This document shows, in pieces, positions 1 through 11,354 of a DNA stretch of 33,131 nucleotides (its first letter is position 1; the number at the start of each line of letters is the position of its first letter). The DNA is taken from positions 1 through 33,131 of the forward strand of contig JAFAJB010000191.1 of the NCBI GenBank assembly GCA_019236395.1, written 5' to 3'. The notes under the pieces are model-generated. The model worked only from the letters and a program-made list of their open reading frames with translations. It was not told the origin of the DNA and searched no databases. The DNA comes from Cupriavidus sp. (lineage in GTDB: Bacteria; Pseudomonadota; Gammaproteobacteria; Burkholderiales; Burkholderiaceae). The position numbers and the translations under genes are program-made.

Positions 1-97
1 CGGTCGATTAATCTGCCGTTAATCTTCTGTACGGCATCGGGTCTGCGATGTGAATAAAACAACGCGCAGACCTGAAATCAACGAAATCGAACCACTG

Positions 98-129
98 CGG
101 CCGGCAACCAACGCCGGCCGTTTGCTTTT
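98..129 (+). terminator. Rho-independent terminator of a gene left of the window
   Basis: A perfect 8-bp stem (CGGCCGGC at 98-105, GCCGGCCG at 113-120) with a 7-base loop is followed by TTTGCTTTT. On the plus strand this is a standard intrinsic terminator. Bases 1-97 show no gene I can support and are probably the 3' flank of an upstream transcript. Confidence 0.7.
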
Positions 130-140
130 CGGCAATTCGA

Positions 141-168
141 TTGTCGCGCATGGGTTCGGCGCTATACT
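141..168 (+). promoter_or_regulatory. Sigma-70-type promoter of the response-regulator gene
   Basis: TTGTCG (141-146, 4 of 6 to the -35 consensus) and TATACT (163-168, 5 of 6 to the -10 consensus) are separated by 16 bases. They lie about 60 bases before the ATG at 227 and after the preceding terminator, so this gene seems to be transcribed on its own. Predicted by eye only. Confidence 0.5.
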
Positions 169-226
169 GGCCTGCCACGGCCTCTCGCGCTAACCGTTCA
201 CCGCTGGCGGCAGATTAAATCGCACC

Positions 227-1276
227 ATGACATTCAGTTCGCATGACAGGAATCTGTCGGTCTTCCATCACCCCGTGCTGACGGTGCTGGTGGACGATAG
301 CAAATCGTTCATCGACAGCCTGGCGTTCCAGATGGATGCATCCCGCGCGGTAGTCAGTTTCACCGACCCGCGAGAAGCGCTGGCATGGATTCGCGATGCC
401 TACGCCACACGTCATCCGGCGTTTCTGCCGGTACACGTCACACATGACGACCTGACCTTCCTGTCCGAGCGCCGCACGGTGCAGCTCGACGTCGATCGCA
501 TCCATCGCCAGATTCACGACATCAAGCGCTTCCTGCAGCCCGGCGTGATCGTGGTCGATTACTCAATGCCCCAGATGGATGGCCTGGAGTTCTGCCAGGC
601 GCTGGAAGACCTGCCCTGCAAGACGATCCTGCTGACCGGCACCGCCGATGAGAGCATCGCGGTGCAGGGGTTCAACCATGGACTGATCGACCGCTACGTC
701 AAGAAGCACGACCCGAACATGGTGGCGCGCCTCAACGAGGAAATCGACGCGCTGCAGCAGCAGTACTTCACATCGATCTCACGCACGCTGCGCGACCTGC
801 TGACGCGCCATTCGTATTCGTTCCTGTCCGATCCGGCGATGGCTGATCGCGTACGGCAGACCGCCGCCCGCTATGGCTTTGTCGAGTACTACCTGTATCC
901 GAACCCGGTGGGCGTGCTGTTCTTGACCGCGCAGGGCCACGCCACGCTGATGGTGATCGAGACACGCGCCGGGCTGATGAGCCAGGTGGAGTCGGCTGAA
1001 GCCTATGAGGCTCCGGCCGCGCTGATCGAGGGCTTGCGCGAAGGCCGCATCGTGCCGTTCTTCTGGCCCGGCAACGGCATGTACACGCCAGCCTGCCTCG
1101 ACTGGGAACAGTACTGCCTGCCCGCCGAGCGCTGCGAGGGTCATGAGGAATACTTCTACGCGCTGTTCGATCTGCCGCGCCACATGCTGCAGGAGCCGGT
1201 GGTCAGCCTGCAGGGCTTCCTGGCGGATTTCGCACGGAACCCGGATGCAATGACCGGGCGCAACAAACACAGCTGA
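227..1276 (+). CDS. Atypical response regulator, receiver domain plus unknown C-terminal domain
   Basis: The protein is 349 residues and starts with a CheY-like receiver domain. Visible receiver landmarks are the acidic pair D23/D24 (VLVDDSKS), the likely phospho-acceptor D111 in VIVVDYSMPQMDG, T137 in ILLTGTA, and the conserved lysine at about K159/K160 (YVKKHD). Between the acidic pair and D111 there are about 87 residues, where a normal receiver has about 45, so roughly 40 residues are inserted around 60-100. Residues 170-349 match no output domain I recognise: no helix-turn-helix, GGDEF, EAL or histidine-kinase motifs. No kinase is adjacent. It presumably receives a phosphate from a distant histidine kinase and acts in the cytoplasm, but the output is unknown. 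The ATG at 227 has only a weak ribosome-binding site, yet the frame begins close behind a good promoter. Confidence 0.75.
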   Translation: MTFSSHDRNLSVFHHPVLTVLVDDSKSFIDSLAFQMDASRAVVSFTDPREALAWIRDAYATRHPAFLPVHVTHDDLTFLSERRTVQLDVDRIHRQIHDIKRFLQPGVIVVDYSMPQMDGLEFCQALEDLPCKTILLTGTADESIAVQGFNHGLIDRYVKKHDPNMVARLNEEIDALQQQYFTSISRTLRDLLTRHSYSFLSDPAMADRVRQTAARYGFVEYYLYPNPVGVLFLTAQGHATLMVIETRAGLMSQVESAEAYEAPAALIEGLREGRIVPFFWPGNGMYTPACLDWEQYCLPAERCEGHEEYFYALFDLPRHMLQEPVVSLQGFLADFARNPDAMTGRNKHS

Positions 1277-1306
1277 TCAGTCGTTCACACGCCCCTGCCC
1301 TCTCCA

Positions 1307-1326
1307 CCCTCTCCGCGTGGGGAGGG
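1307..1326. repeat. CT-rich hairpin repeat, copy A
   Basis: CCCTCTCC at 1307-1314 pairs with GGGGAGGG at 1319-1326 (one G-U pair, loop GCGT). It is followed by GGAGAAAACCACGGG, which resembles the sequence after copy C at 29625-29656. It sits in the 92-bp gap between two convergent genes. No T-run follows on either strand, so it is not a standard terminator. Confidence 0.5.
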
Positions 1327-1368
1327 GAGAAAACCACGGGCATTGATCGTCAGCACGTCAGATCCCGA

Positions 1369-2634
1369 TCACGCTTCATCCTTCTTCTGCTCCCGATTTC
1401 CGCCGCGCACCATGTCGAACCGGAACAGCCGGCATTCGATATTGCCGTTGAAGAGCGGCGTGCGCCGCGACTCCTTGAGCCGCAGCCGCTTGGGCATCGT
1501 CAGATCGCCCGTGAACACCCATGCCTGCCAGCCCGAAAAGTTCTGCTTCAGCGTCGTCGCGAATGCGCTGGCGAATTGATTGGCGGCGGCCTCTTCTGCC
1601 TCATCACGCGGAGCATCCTGCTCGGCGCCGCGACGGTCGCCGCGCACGGCAATCCGCTCGCCGTACGGCGGATTCATCAGCAATAGCCCGGCTTCGGCAA
1701 ATGGCGGCTGCACAAAGCGCGCGTCCACCTGCTTCAACTGCACGTCGCCCGGCAGGCCGGCGCGCCGCCAGTTGGCCTCGGTCATCGACAGCATGTCCGT
1801 GGAAATGTCCGAGCCCGCGATTTGCAGGTTCGCGGCGCGGCTGCCCGCGTGCTCGCGCGCTCGCTGGGCATCGGAACGCAGCGTCTGCCAGGCCTTGGTG
1901 TCGGCGCCCTTGAGCCACTCGAACGCAAACGTACGGCCCGCGCCAGGCGCCAGTCCGAGCGCGACCTGTGCAGCCTCCACGAGGAACGTGCCGCTGCCGC
2001 ACATCGGGTCGAAGAACGGACGATGTGTCTGGCCGGTGGTCCAGCCGGAGAGACGCAGAATACCGGCGGCCAGGTTCTCCTTGAGCGGCGCCTCGCCCTT
2101 CTCCATGCGCCAGCCGCGCTTGAACAACGGCTCACCGGTGGTATCGAGATAAAGCGTGCAATCGGTTTCGGTCAGGTGCGCGTAGATCCGGACGTCCGGG
2201 CTGACCGTATCGACGCTCGGGCGCGCGCCTAGCCGCTCGCGCATCGCGTCGCAGATACCGTCCTTGACCCGCAGTGCCGTGAAGTTCAGGCTGCGCAGTT
2301 GCGACTTGTGCGCGGTGATGTCGATGCGCAGCGTCTCGTCCGGCGAGAACCACTGCTCCCAGCGCTGCTGGCGCGCCAGCGAATAGATGTCGTCCTCATG
2401 CCTGTAGCCGCGCTGCGCCACGCGCAACAGCACGCGGCTGGCGATCCGCGAATGGAGATTGACCGCATAGGCGGCCGCCATCTCGCCAGAGAACGAAACG
2501 CCGCCCGGCACCTCCCGATGCACTTCGAACGGCGCGGCGGACGCCACGGCCGGATACTGCGCGATCTCGCGCAGCTCTTCGACGAGAGCGGATTCCAGGC
2601 CGCGCGGGCAAGGAGCAAAGAAGGATTGGGTCAT
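1369..2634 (-). CDS. rlmL: THUMP-domain class I rRNA methyltransferase, RlmL N-terminal-half type (23S rRNA m2G2445)
   Basis: The 421-residue protein has the layout of the N-terminal half of E. coli RlmL: a leading region with PCPRGLE (8-14), a THUMP RNA-binding region (about 45-165), and a Rossmann methyltransferase domain with FDPMCGSGTFLVEAA (208-222) for AdoMet and the catalytic loop NPPYGER (321-327). The E. coli enzyme also carries a second, RlmK-type domain that makes m7G2069; that half is absent here. The reading frame is open to 2706, but a terminator hairpin for the upstream gene lies at 2661-2676, inside the longer version. The ATG at 2634, giving MTQSFFAPCPRG, is therefore chosen; AGGA lies about 10 bases before it. 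The exact guanine target is inferred from the family. Confidence 0.85.
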   Translation of the reverse strand: MTQSFFAPCPRGLESALVEELREIAQYPAVASAAPFEVHREVPGGVSFSGEMAAAYAVNLHSRIASRVLLRVAQRGYRHEDDIYSLARQQRWEQWFSPDETLRIDITAHKSQLRSLNFTALRVKDGICDAMRERLGARPSVDTVSPDVRIYAHLTETDCTLYLDTTGEPLFKRGWRMEKGEAPLKENLAAGILRLSGWTTGQTHRPFFDPMCGSGTFLVEAAQVALGLAPGAGRTFAFEWLKGADTKAWQTLRSDAQRAREHAGSRAANLQIAGSDISTDMLSMTEANWRRAGLPGDVQLKQVDARFVQPPFAEAGLLLMNPPYGERIAVRGDRRGAEQDAPRDEAEEAAANQFASAFATTLKQNFSGWQAWVFTGDLTMPKRLRLKESRRTPLFNGNIECRLFRFDMVRGGNREQKKDEA

Positions 2635-2651
2635 GGCGTGAAAATCCTGCA

Positions 2652-2676
2652 AACAAAAACGTCCGCCGTGGCGGAC
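2652..2676 (-). terminator. Terminator after the DsbA-family isomerase gene
   Basis: GTCCGC (2661-2666) pairs with GCGGAC (2671-2676). Read on the minus strand, the hairpin is followed by GTTTTTGTTTG. It closes the leuS-to-isomerase string and separates it from the rlmL-like gene, which fixes the latter's start downstream of it. Confidence 0.65.
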
Positions 2677-2702
2677 GGAAGGTATCGGTGACGGTATCCC
2701 GA

Positions 2703-3308
2703 TCACCCCGCCGCAAGCGCGCGGTCGAGGAAATCGAGCCGGTCCTGGCCCCAGTACGGCTGGCCATCATAGACATACCACGGGGCGCCGAACACGTTGC
2801 CGGAAATGGCATCCTGCGTGTTTTGCGCGTACGCGGCCTGCACGGCCTGCCCTTCGCTGGCCTTGAGCAGGCTGGCGCCATCGAGGCCGCATTCGTCGGC
2901 GATCTGCGCCAGCGTGGCCACATCGGCGATATTGCGCTGCTCGGCCCACACCGCACGCGTGATCGCGCCGGTCAATGCCAATGCGCGCGCCGTGCCATTG
3001 GCCAGTTGCGCCGCGACGATCAGCCTTGCCGCGGCATCGCCGGAGACCGGGAAGAACGTCGGATGCAGGTTCAACGGAACGTTGAGAAACTTGCTCCATC
3101 GTTCCAGCTCGACCAGGCGGTACGCCTGGCGCTGCGGCGGACGCTGGGCCAACGGCAGGCCGCCCGACACCGAGAACACACGCCCGAGATCGAACGGCTT
3201 CAGCAGCACCTGGGCGTTGTGGCGATTGGCGATCTCAACAAATCGCGCATGTCCCATGTACACAAACGGGGATGGCGGCGCCAGAAAATACTCGACCTGC
3301 TTGCTCAT
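2703..3308 (-). CDS. DsbA-family protein, 2-hydroxychromene-2-carboxylate isomerase type
   Basis: The 201-residue protein has a thioredoxin-like fold of the HCCA isomerase/kappa-GST group. The N-terminal strand EYFLAPPSPFVYMGH places S13-P14 where these enzymes have the glutathione-contacting serine, in place of a CxxC. The C-terminal part (GAPWYVYDGQPYWGQDRLDFL) is the family's characteristic closing motif. The founding members isomerise 2-hydroxychromene-2-carboxylate in naphthalene breakdown with glutathione. No aromatic-degradation genes are nearby, so the real substrate is unknown. A GTG at 3311 is possible, but the ATG at 3308 has GAGGT just upstream. It follows hemJ by 35 bases and is followed by a terminator. 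Confidence 0.8.
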   Translation of the reverse strand: MSKQVEYFLAPPSPFVYMGHARFVEIANRHNAQVLLKPFDLGRVFSVSGGLPLAQRPPQRQAYRLVELERWSKFLNVPLNLHPTFFPVSGDAAARLIVAAQLANGTARALALTGAITRAVWAEQRNIADVATLAQIADECGLDGASLLKASEGQAVQAAYAQNTQDAISGNVFGAPWYVYDGQPYWGQDRLDFLDRALAAG

Positions 3309-3343
3309 CACGACCTCAACGTAGAACGGGTGAATACGTCAGC

Positions 3344-3766
3344 TTAGAACGGCTTTACGACAACCAGGATGACAACCGCCAGCAATACCAGCACCGGCAG
3401 TTCGTTGAACCAACGGTAGAACGTGTGCGAGCGCGTATTCGCACCGCGCTCGAACTTGCGCAGCAGCACGCCGCAGCCATGGTGATAACCGATCAGCACC
3501 AGCACCAGCGCCAGCTTGACGTGCATCCAGCCCTGCCCCGGGCCCCGGCCGATGCCGTAGCCGAGGAACAGCCAGAGGCCGAACACGATCGCTGGCACAG
3601 CCAGCATCGTCATGAAGCGAAACAGCTTGCGTGCCATCAGCAGCAGGCGCTGCACGCTGGCCGCATCGGTCTCCATCGCGAGGTTGACGAAGATGCGCGG
3701 CAGGTAGAACAGCCCCGCGAACCACGAGATCACGAACAGGATATGGAAGGCCTTGACCCAGAGCAT
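3344..3766 (-). CDS. hemJ: HemJ-type protoporphyrinogen IX oxidase (CopD/UPF0093 membrane protein)
   Basis: This 140-residue integral membrane protein has about four hydrophobic helices. It starts LWVKAFHILFVISWFAGLFY and ends NELPVLVLLAVVILVVVKPF, both strong HemJ signatures. H8 and K84 (in MHVKLALVL) fit the conserved histidine and lysine reported as important in HemJ. The family oxidises protoporphyrinogen IX to protoporphyrin IX, the next-to-last step of haem synthesis, in organisms lacking HemG or HemY; whether those are absent here cannot be seen. The frame stays open far upstream, but the sequence before 3766 is the shadow of proA. The chosen ATG begins 20 bases after the proA stop, so the two are probably co-transcribed. 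Older databases may call it a CopD-like or hypothetical membrane protein. Confidence 0.85.
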   Translation of the reverse strand: MLWVKAFHILFVISWFAGLFYLPRIFVNLAMETDAASVQRLLLMARKLFRFMTMLAVPAIVFGLWLFLGYGIGRGPGQGWMHVKLALVLVLIGYHHGCGVLLRKFERGANTRSHTFYRWFNELPVLVLLAVVILVVVKPF

Positions 3767-3786
3767 ATGTCGATTCGCCCCCGGGG

Positions 3787-5067
3787 TTACGTGCGAATCT
3801 CGCCGTGGCCGAACACCACGTACTTGAGCGAGGTCAGCCCTTCCAGGCCCACCGGGCCGCGTGCGTGGAGCTTGTCGTTCGAGATGCCGATTTCGGCGCC
3901 GAGGCCATACTCGAAGCCGTCGGCGAAGCGCGTCGAGGCGTTGATCATCACGCTGGCCGAATCGACTTCGCGCAGGAAGCGCATGCCCGTGGTGTAGTTC
4001 TCGGTGATGATCGAATCGGTATGCGCCGACCCGTAGGTGTTGATGTGCGCGATGGCGGCGTCCAGGCCGTCCACGGTGCGGATCGCCAGCACCGGCGCCA
4101 GGTATTCCAGGCGCCAGTCTTCCTCGGTGGCATCGACCAGCCCCTTGAAGCCAGCCGCTTCCAGCGTGGCGCGCGTATCCGCGCAAACGCGCAGTTCGAC
4201 ACCCTTTTCCTGGTAGATGCGGCACAGCTGCGGCAGCACCGTGGCAGCAATCTTGCGCGAGACGAGCAGCGTTTCCATCGTATTGCACGGCGCGTAGCGC
4301 TGGGTCTTGGCGTTGTCGCAGACGCGCACGGCCTTCTCCACATCCGCATCCTCATCGATGTAGACGTGGCAGATGCCGTCGAGGTGCTTGATCATCGGCA
4401 CGCGCGCTTCTTCCATCAGACGCGCGATCAGGCTCTTGCCGCCGCGCGGCACGATCACGTCGACATACTCGGTCATCGTGATCAGGCGGCCTACCGCGGC
4501 GCGGTCGGTGGTCTCGATCACCTGCACGGCTTCGGACGGCAGCCCCGCCGCCGCCAGGCCCTCGGCCACCAGCGTGGCCAGTGCGGTGTTCGATTCGATC
4601 GCTTCCGAGCCGCCGCGCAGAATCGTCGCGTTGCCGGACTTCAGGCACAGCGCCGCGGCGTCGATGGTCACGTTCGGGCGCGATTCGTAGATGATGCCGA
4701 TCACACCGAGCGGCACGCGCATCTGGCCCACCTGGATGCCGGTCGGGCGGAACTTCATGTTCGAGATCTCGCCGATCGGATCAGCCAGCGCGGCAATCTG
4801 CTCGAGGCCCGCGGCCATCGTGGCGATCGCCTTGTCCGACAGCGTCAGGCGATCGATAAACGCGGCATCCTGGCCATTGGCGCGGGCGCGCTCGACGTCG
4901 CGGGCGTTGACGGCCTTGAGCTTGTCCGCGTCGCGGCGGATGGCCGCGGCGATCGTCAGCAGCGCGCGGTTCTTGTCGGCCGTGGAGGCACGCGCCATGG
5001 CGCGCGATGCCGCGCGGGCCTGCTGGCCGACGCGGGTCATGTAAGCGTGGAGATCGAACTCGGTCAT
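3787..5067 (-). CDS. proA: Gamma-glutamyl phosphate reductase
   Basis: ProA reduces L-glutamate 5-phosphate to glutamate 5-semialdehyde with NADPH, the second step of proline synthesis, in the cytosol. The 426 residues match the family length. Visible motifs are [16 protein letters not shown] (119-134), the Rossmann-side [12 protein letters not shown] (145-156), PRGGKSLI (207-214) and the catalytic cysteine C261 in [13 protein letters not shown]. The frame extends to 5211, but the upstream residues are low quality and would run into the holA end; [10 protein letters not shown] at 5067 is the natural start. The gap to holA is 127 bases and holds a 6-bp hairpin (5076-5090) but no terminator tail, so read-through from the leuS string is plausible. 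Confidence 0.95.
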   Translation of the reverse strand: MTEFDLHAYMTRVGQQARAASRAMARASTADKNRALLTIAAAIRRDADKLKAVNARDVERARANGQDAAFIDRLTLSDKAIATMAAGLEQIAALADPIGEISNMKFRPTGIQVGQMRVPLGVIGIIYESRPNVTIDAAALCLKSGNATILRGGSEAIESNTALATLVAEGLAAAGLPSEAVQVIETTDRAAVGRLITMTEYVDVIVPRGGKSLIARLMEEARVPMIKHLDGICHVYIDEDADVEKAVRVCDNAKTQRYAPCNTMETLLVSRKIAATVLPQLCRIYQEKGVELRVCADTRATLEAAGFKGLVDATEEDWRLEYLAPVLAIRTVDGLDAAIAHINTYGSAHTDSIITENYTTGMRFLREVDSASVMINASTRFADGFEYGLGAEIGISNDKLHARGPVGLEGLTSLKYVVFGHGEIRT

Positions 5068-5194
5068 GATGGTGTCCGGGCTGTGCCCGGTCTGCTGTGA
5101 GTGCCGCGGTGTTGATGCGCCGGCGCGGCTGCCGGCGAGATTCGTGTTCCGTCGTGGTTCGGTCGTGGCTCGATCGTCGTTCCAGCCCGGGACC

Positions 5195-6265
5195 TCAGGC
5201 TGGCCTGGCAATCAGCAGCGCAAGCTGCAACAGGCCGTCCCATGGCTCTGCTGGCAGCGCGCCGGCCGTGCCGCCCGCGCCAGGAAGATCGGACAGGCCC
5301 TTGACCTGCCGGTCAAGCCGCGCGGCCATCGCGAGCGCGGCTTCCAGTTGCGGCATCGACAACCGTTGCGCGGCCTGCGGCACGAGCCGCTCACGCGGGC
5401 CCCAGACGCGCAGTTCGCGCATCAGCACGCCCGCCGGCTTGCCGGCCGCCACGCCTTGCCGGACCTTGGATAATACGCGAATTTCCTCGGTCAGCGCCCA
5501 CAGCACCAGCACCGTGGCCTCGCCCTCGCCGCGTAGCCCTTCGAGCATGCGGACCAGGCGCGGCACGTCGCCGCCCAGCATCGCTTCGGACAGCTTGAAC
5601 ACGTCGTAGCGGGCCACATTGAGCACCGCATCGTGGACCTGGTCGAAGGTCAGAACGCCGGGCGGATAGAGCAGCCCGAGCTTCTGGATTTCCTGGTGCG
5701 CGGCCAGCAGGTTGCCTTCGACCTTGTCGGCAATGAACTGCAGCGCGCGGCGCCCCGGTTCGCCCGGTTCCACCCGCTGCTGCTGCATGCCGAGCCGCTC
5801 GCCAACCCAGGCGGGCAGCCGCGTCCGGTCCACCGCATCGACCTTGATCGACACACCGGCCGACTCCAGCGCCTGGAACCACGCCGACTTCGACGTGGCG
5901 AAATCCAGACGTGGCAGCGTGACCAGCATGACCACATCGGGCGACGGCTGGGCAGCCACGGCACGTAGCGCCTCGCCGCCATCCTTGCCCGGCTTGCCCG
6001 ACGGGATGCGTAATTCGACGATCTTGCGGTCGCCGAACAGCGACATCGACTGCTGCGCCTCAGTGAGGTGGCCCCACTGGAATCCGCGCTCGGCCACCAG
6101 CACGTCGCGTTCGGAAAATCCTGCCTCGCGCGCCGCACGGCGCAGGCGGTCAACCGCTTCCAGCACCAGCAGGTGTTCATCCCCATGGACGACGTAGAGC
6201 GGCGCCAGGCCCTTGGCCTGGGCCTGCTTCAGGTGTGCCTCGAGTCCATCGAGCTTGAGCTGCAT
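5195..6265 (-). CDS. holA: DNA polymerase III delta subunit
   Basis: HolA is the subunit of the clamp loader that binds and opens the beta sliding clamp during replication. The 356 residues match the family length (E. coli 343). The N-terminal part ([12 protein letters not shown]...[13 protein letters not shown], 1-33) is the family's AAA+-like first domain. The middle region ([20 protein letters not shown]) is the typical delta lid-domain sequence, and the helical collar region follows. There is no Walker A motif, as expected for delta. It begins 32 bases after the lptE stop; this lptE-holA neighbourhood is widespread in proteobacteria, which supports both calls. Confidence 0.93.
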   Translation of the reverse strand: MQLKLDGLEAHLKQAQAKGLAPLYVVHGDEHLLVLEAVDRLRRAAREAGFSERDVLVAERGFQWGHLTEAQQSMSLFGDRKIVELRIPSGKPGKDGGEALRAVAAQPSPDVVMLVTLPRLDFATSKSAWFQALESAGVSIKVDAVDRTRLPAWVGERLGMQQQRVEPGEPGRRALQFIADKVEGNLLAAHQEIQKLGLLYPPGVLTFDQVHDAVLNVARYDVFKLSEAMLGGDVPRLVRMLEGLRGEGEATVLVLWALTEEIRVLSKVRQGVAAGKPAGVLMRELRVWGPRERLVPQAAQRLSMPQLEAALAMAARLDRQVKGLSDLPGAGGTAGALPAEPWDGLLQLALLIARPA

Positions 6266-6297
6266 CGTCGCCTGTATCGCGCGGGAGCCTGCGCGTG

Positions 6298-6813
6298 TCA
6301 GATTGTCTTGACCGCGGCCAGGCGGCGCATGAGCTGGTTCACCAGATCGCGCTGCATGTCGCGATAGAGCTGCTGCTCTTCGTAGTCCTTGGCCAGCGTA
6401 TTGGCTTCGTTGTACGTCAGGTCGCGCGTCAGCACCAGCGTCGAGGGCGGGATCAGTTCCTTGCCGCTGGCATCGCGCAGGCGGAAGGTGAAGCGGTACG
6501 TCAGCCGGTACTCCCGCACCACACCCTCGGTGGTGATCGAGAGAATCGTCTTGGCGCGCGTGTCGCCAAGCACATCCAGCAACGAGTCGGCTTCCTTCGG
6601 ATCCTCAACGACCTTCGTGTCCGATCCGTTGCGGATGTTGCGGCGCAGGTCCGCGCCCATCAGCGAGTTGGGCGGAATGCCGATATAGAGCCGCTTGAAC
6701 GCGAAATCGGCGTTACCGCGCATGTGAAAGCCGCAGCCCGCCAGCAATCCTGCTGCCGCCATCGCGGCACCGATCGCGATGAACCCGCGGCGTCCCATGT
6801 CCGGTCGATCCAT
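6298..6813 (-). CDS. lptE: LPS-assembly lipoprotein LptE
   Basis: LptE is the outer-membrane lipoprotein that plugs and supports the LptD barrel, which inserts lipopolysaccharide into the outer leaflet. The 171-residue protein has a positively charged start, a hydrophobic stretch and the lipobox LLAGC with lipidated C27, followed by GFHMRG, the hallmark of LptE. Residues 40-165 keep the usual compact alpha/beta pattern (for example REYRLTYRFTFRLRD). The ATG at 6813 has AGGA about 8 bases upstream; the next ATG (6798) has no such site. It lies 23 bases after the leuS stop and 32 before holA, consistent with one operon. Confidence 0.92.
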   Translation of the reverse strand: MDRPDMGRRGFIAIGAAMAAAGLLAGCGFHMRGNADFAFKRLYIGIPPNSLMGADLRRNIRNGSDTKVVEDPKEADSLLDVLGDTRAKTILSITTEGVVREYRLTYRFTFRLRDASGKELIPPSTLVLTRDLTYNEANTLAKDYEEQQLYRDMQRDLVNQLMRRLAAVKTI

Positions 6814-6836
6814 TCCTCTATTCCTGTCTGCGTGCG

Positions 6837-9617
<2,781 letters not shown>

Positions 9618-10415
9618 TTACTTCAGGCCCAGCACGTCCTGCATGTCGAACATGCCGTTCGGCTTGCCGGCCAGGAAGCGCGCCGCACGCACCGCGCCGT
9701 CGGCATACGACTGGCGGCTCGATGACTTGTGGCTGATTTCGATGCGCTCGCCGATGCCGGCAAACATCACCGTGTGATCACCGACGATATCGCCGCCGCG
9801 GACCGTGGCAAAGCCGATCGACTTGGCATCGCGCGGGCCGGTGTGGCCTTCGCGTGCGTAGACCGCGCATTCGTCAAGGTTACGGCCAAGCGCATCGGCA
9901 ATCACTTCACCCATCGTCAGTGCGGTGCCGGACGGGGCATCCACCTTGTGACGATGGTGGGCTTCGATGATTTCGATGTCATAGCCGGTGGACAGCAGCT
10001 TGGCCGCCACTTCGAGCAGCTTGAACGTTGCATTGACGCCAACGCTGAAGTTCGACGCGAACACCACACCGATCGACTTGGCGGCGTCGATCAGGGCCTG
10101 CTTGCCCGCAGCATCGAAGCCCGTGGTACCGACCACGATCTTCTTGCCCAGGCGCTTGGCGACTTCCAGATGTGCCAGCGTGCCTTCTGGCCGCGTGAAA
10201 TCGATCAGGCAGTCGGCGGCGCCCAGCACGGCCTCGATATCCGACGAAATCCTGATGCCCGTCTCGCGACCCAGGAACAGCCCGGCATCCTGGCCCAGCG
10301 CCACTGCGCCCGGCACGTCCAGTGCACCTGCCAGCGTTACGCCGTCGGTATCCAGCACGGTTTCGATCAGCATGCGGCCCATGCGGCCGGAAGCCCCTGC
10401 AATGGCGATTTTCAT
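9618..10415 (-). CDS. dapB: 4-hydroxy-tetrahydrodipicolinate reductase
   Basis: DapB reduces 4-hydroxy-tetrahydrodipicolinate with NAD(P)H in the diaminopimelate/lysine pathway, which also feeds peptidoglycan. The 265 residues are the usual length. The nucleotide-binding GASGRMGR is at 7-14. The catalytic segment [16 protein letters not shown] (151-166) contains the conserved histidine pair, the lysine K157 and the DAPSGTA loop. GTTGF (96-100) is also family-typical. It lies 80 bases after bamE on the same strand, but a terminator separates them. The 160-base gap to leuS holds the leuS promoter region. Confidence 0.96.
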   Translation of the reverse strand: MKIAIAGASGRMGRMLIETVLDTDGVTLAGALDVPGAVALGQDAGLFLGRETGIRISSDIEAVLGAADCLIDFTRPEGTLAHLEVAKRLGKKIVVGTTGFDAAGKQALIDAAKSIGVVFASNFSVGVNATFKLLEVAAKLLSTGYDIEIIEAHHRHKVDAPSGTALTMGEVIADALGRNLDECAVYAREGHTGPRDAKSIGFATVRGGDIVGDHTVMFAGIGERIEISHKSSSRQSYADGAVRAARFLAGKPNGMFDMQDVLGLK

Positions 10416-10428
10416 GATTTGGTGTCTC

Positions 10429-10464
10429 GGAATGAAAACCGTCCGGCAAGTGACCGGACGGTTT
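10429..10464 (-). terminator. Terminator after bamE
   Basis: A perfect 11-bp stem (AAACCGTCCGG at 10436-10446, CCGGACGGTTT at 10454-10464) with a 7-base loop is followed on the minus strand by TCATTCC after the TTT of the stem. It falls in the 80-base gap between bamE and dapB. The U-tract is short, so termination may be partial. Confidence 0.6.
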
Positions 10465-10495
10465 GGAATGTCTGGAGTGGACCCGCCGCCGCGTC

Positions 10496-11155
10496 TCAGC
10501 TTGCAGGCTTGGCCGGTGCGTCCGAGGCGGCGCTTGCTGCCGGATCGGCAGGCTGCTGGGGAGCTGCCCCAGCCGGCGCCGCCGTCTCCGTGGCTGCCGG
10601 TGCTGCCGGCTCGCTCGCGGCGGCTACCGTGGCAACGGCCGCCGGGGCCGAAGCCGGGGTGGCGGCGGGTGCGGAAGCCGCTGCGGCAGCTTCACCACCC
10701 ATCACCATCTTGCCCGACGTCTGGTTCTTCTGTGCGGCCTTCATGCCGTCAATTTCAGCAATCAGCTCGTATTCCGACGGCAATTCATTGCCAATCCACT
10801 TCACGAGCTTGTCGCCTTCAAAGAACACCGTGAACTGGCGCGACTGCACGACTGGCGTGCTGCCTCGACGGAAAGAGAAGTAATAGTCCCAGCGATCGGC
10901 ATGGAAAACGTCTGTCAGCAGCGGGGTGCCGAGCAGGAAGCGCACCTGGTCGCGCGTCATGCCTTCGCGCAGTTGCGATACCGCCTCACGCGAAACGAAG
11001 TTACCTTGAACGATGTTGATGCGGTACGGCGTGATGGCGTCGGCCACCTTGCGCGAGGTGCTGTCGTAGGCGGAACAGGCACCGGCCAGCAGTGCTGCTG
11101 CCAGCAGGGAGGAAACCAGCGCCGGGCGCATGGCAGACGAACGGAATGAACGCAT
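10496..11155 (-). CDS. bamE: Outer-membrane assembly lipoprotein BamE with an Ala/Pro-rich tail
   Basis: BamE is a small lipoprotein of the BAM complex that folds beta-barrel proteins into the outer membrane. The 219-residue product has a signal sequence, a lipobox-like LLAGAC with C27, and the SmpA/OmlA core (about 40-137), including [40 protein letters not shown] as the signature turn region, and DRWDYYFSF. The E. coli protein has about 113 residues; here residues 155-219 form an extra tail almost wholly of Ala, Pro, Ser and Thr. The open frame reaches 11320, but [13 protein letters not shown] at 11155 gives a proper signal peptide. The gene is divergent from fur, an arrangement common in proteobacteria. 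Confidence 0.9.
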   Translation of the reverse strand: MRSFRSSAMRPALVSSLLAAALLAGACSAYDSTSRKVADAITPYRINIVQGNFVSREAVSQLREGMTRDQVRFLLGTPLLTDVFHADRWDYYFSFRRGSTPVVQSRQFTVFFEGDKLVKWIGNELPSEYELIAEIDGMKAAQKNQTSGKMVMGGEAAAAASAPAATPASAPAAVATVAAASEPAAPAATETAAPAGAAPQQPADPAASAASDAPAKPAS

Positions 11156-11354
11156 GTATCTCGCTTCCAGACGGGGGTGGGTCAGTACCGGAACCGGCAC
11201 ATCTCTCAAGCTGCAGAGGTGTCCGGCACGGCCAGGCGCATTCGGGACTCGCCGCGGGAAGCGGCGTCCGGGCGTCATGGCACCGGGGCGACATTTGTCG
11301 CCAAAACCCTTATGATTCAACTATCCAGACATTGTACTCTAGGGAGTCACGCCC

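Noticed and set aside
3805-5100. 431-codon open frame opposite proA
   Set aside because: Antisense shadow; composition biased to His, Arg and Asp.
5068-5194. Possible regulatory element between holA and proA
   Set aside because: A short CCGGGC/GCCCGG hairpin and loosely repeated GTCGT words are present, but there is no tail, promoter or symmetry strong enough to call.
11156-11354. Fur box or clear promoters between bamE and fur
   Set aside because: TATGAT at 11311-11316 and TTGTCG at 11295-11300 are only 10 bases apart, and no inverted GATAAT repeat is present.
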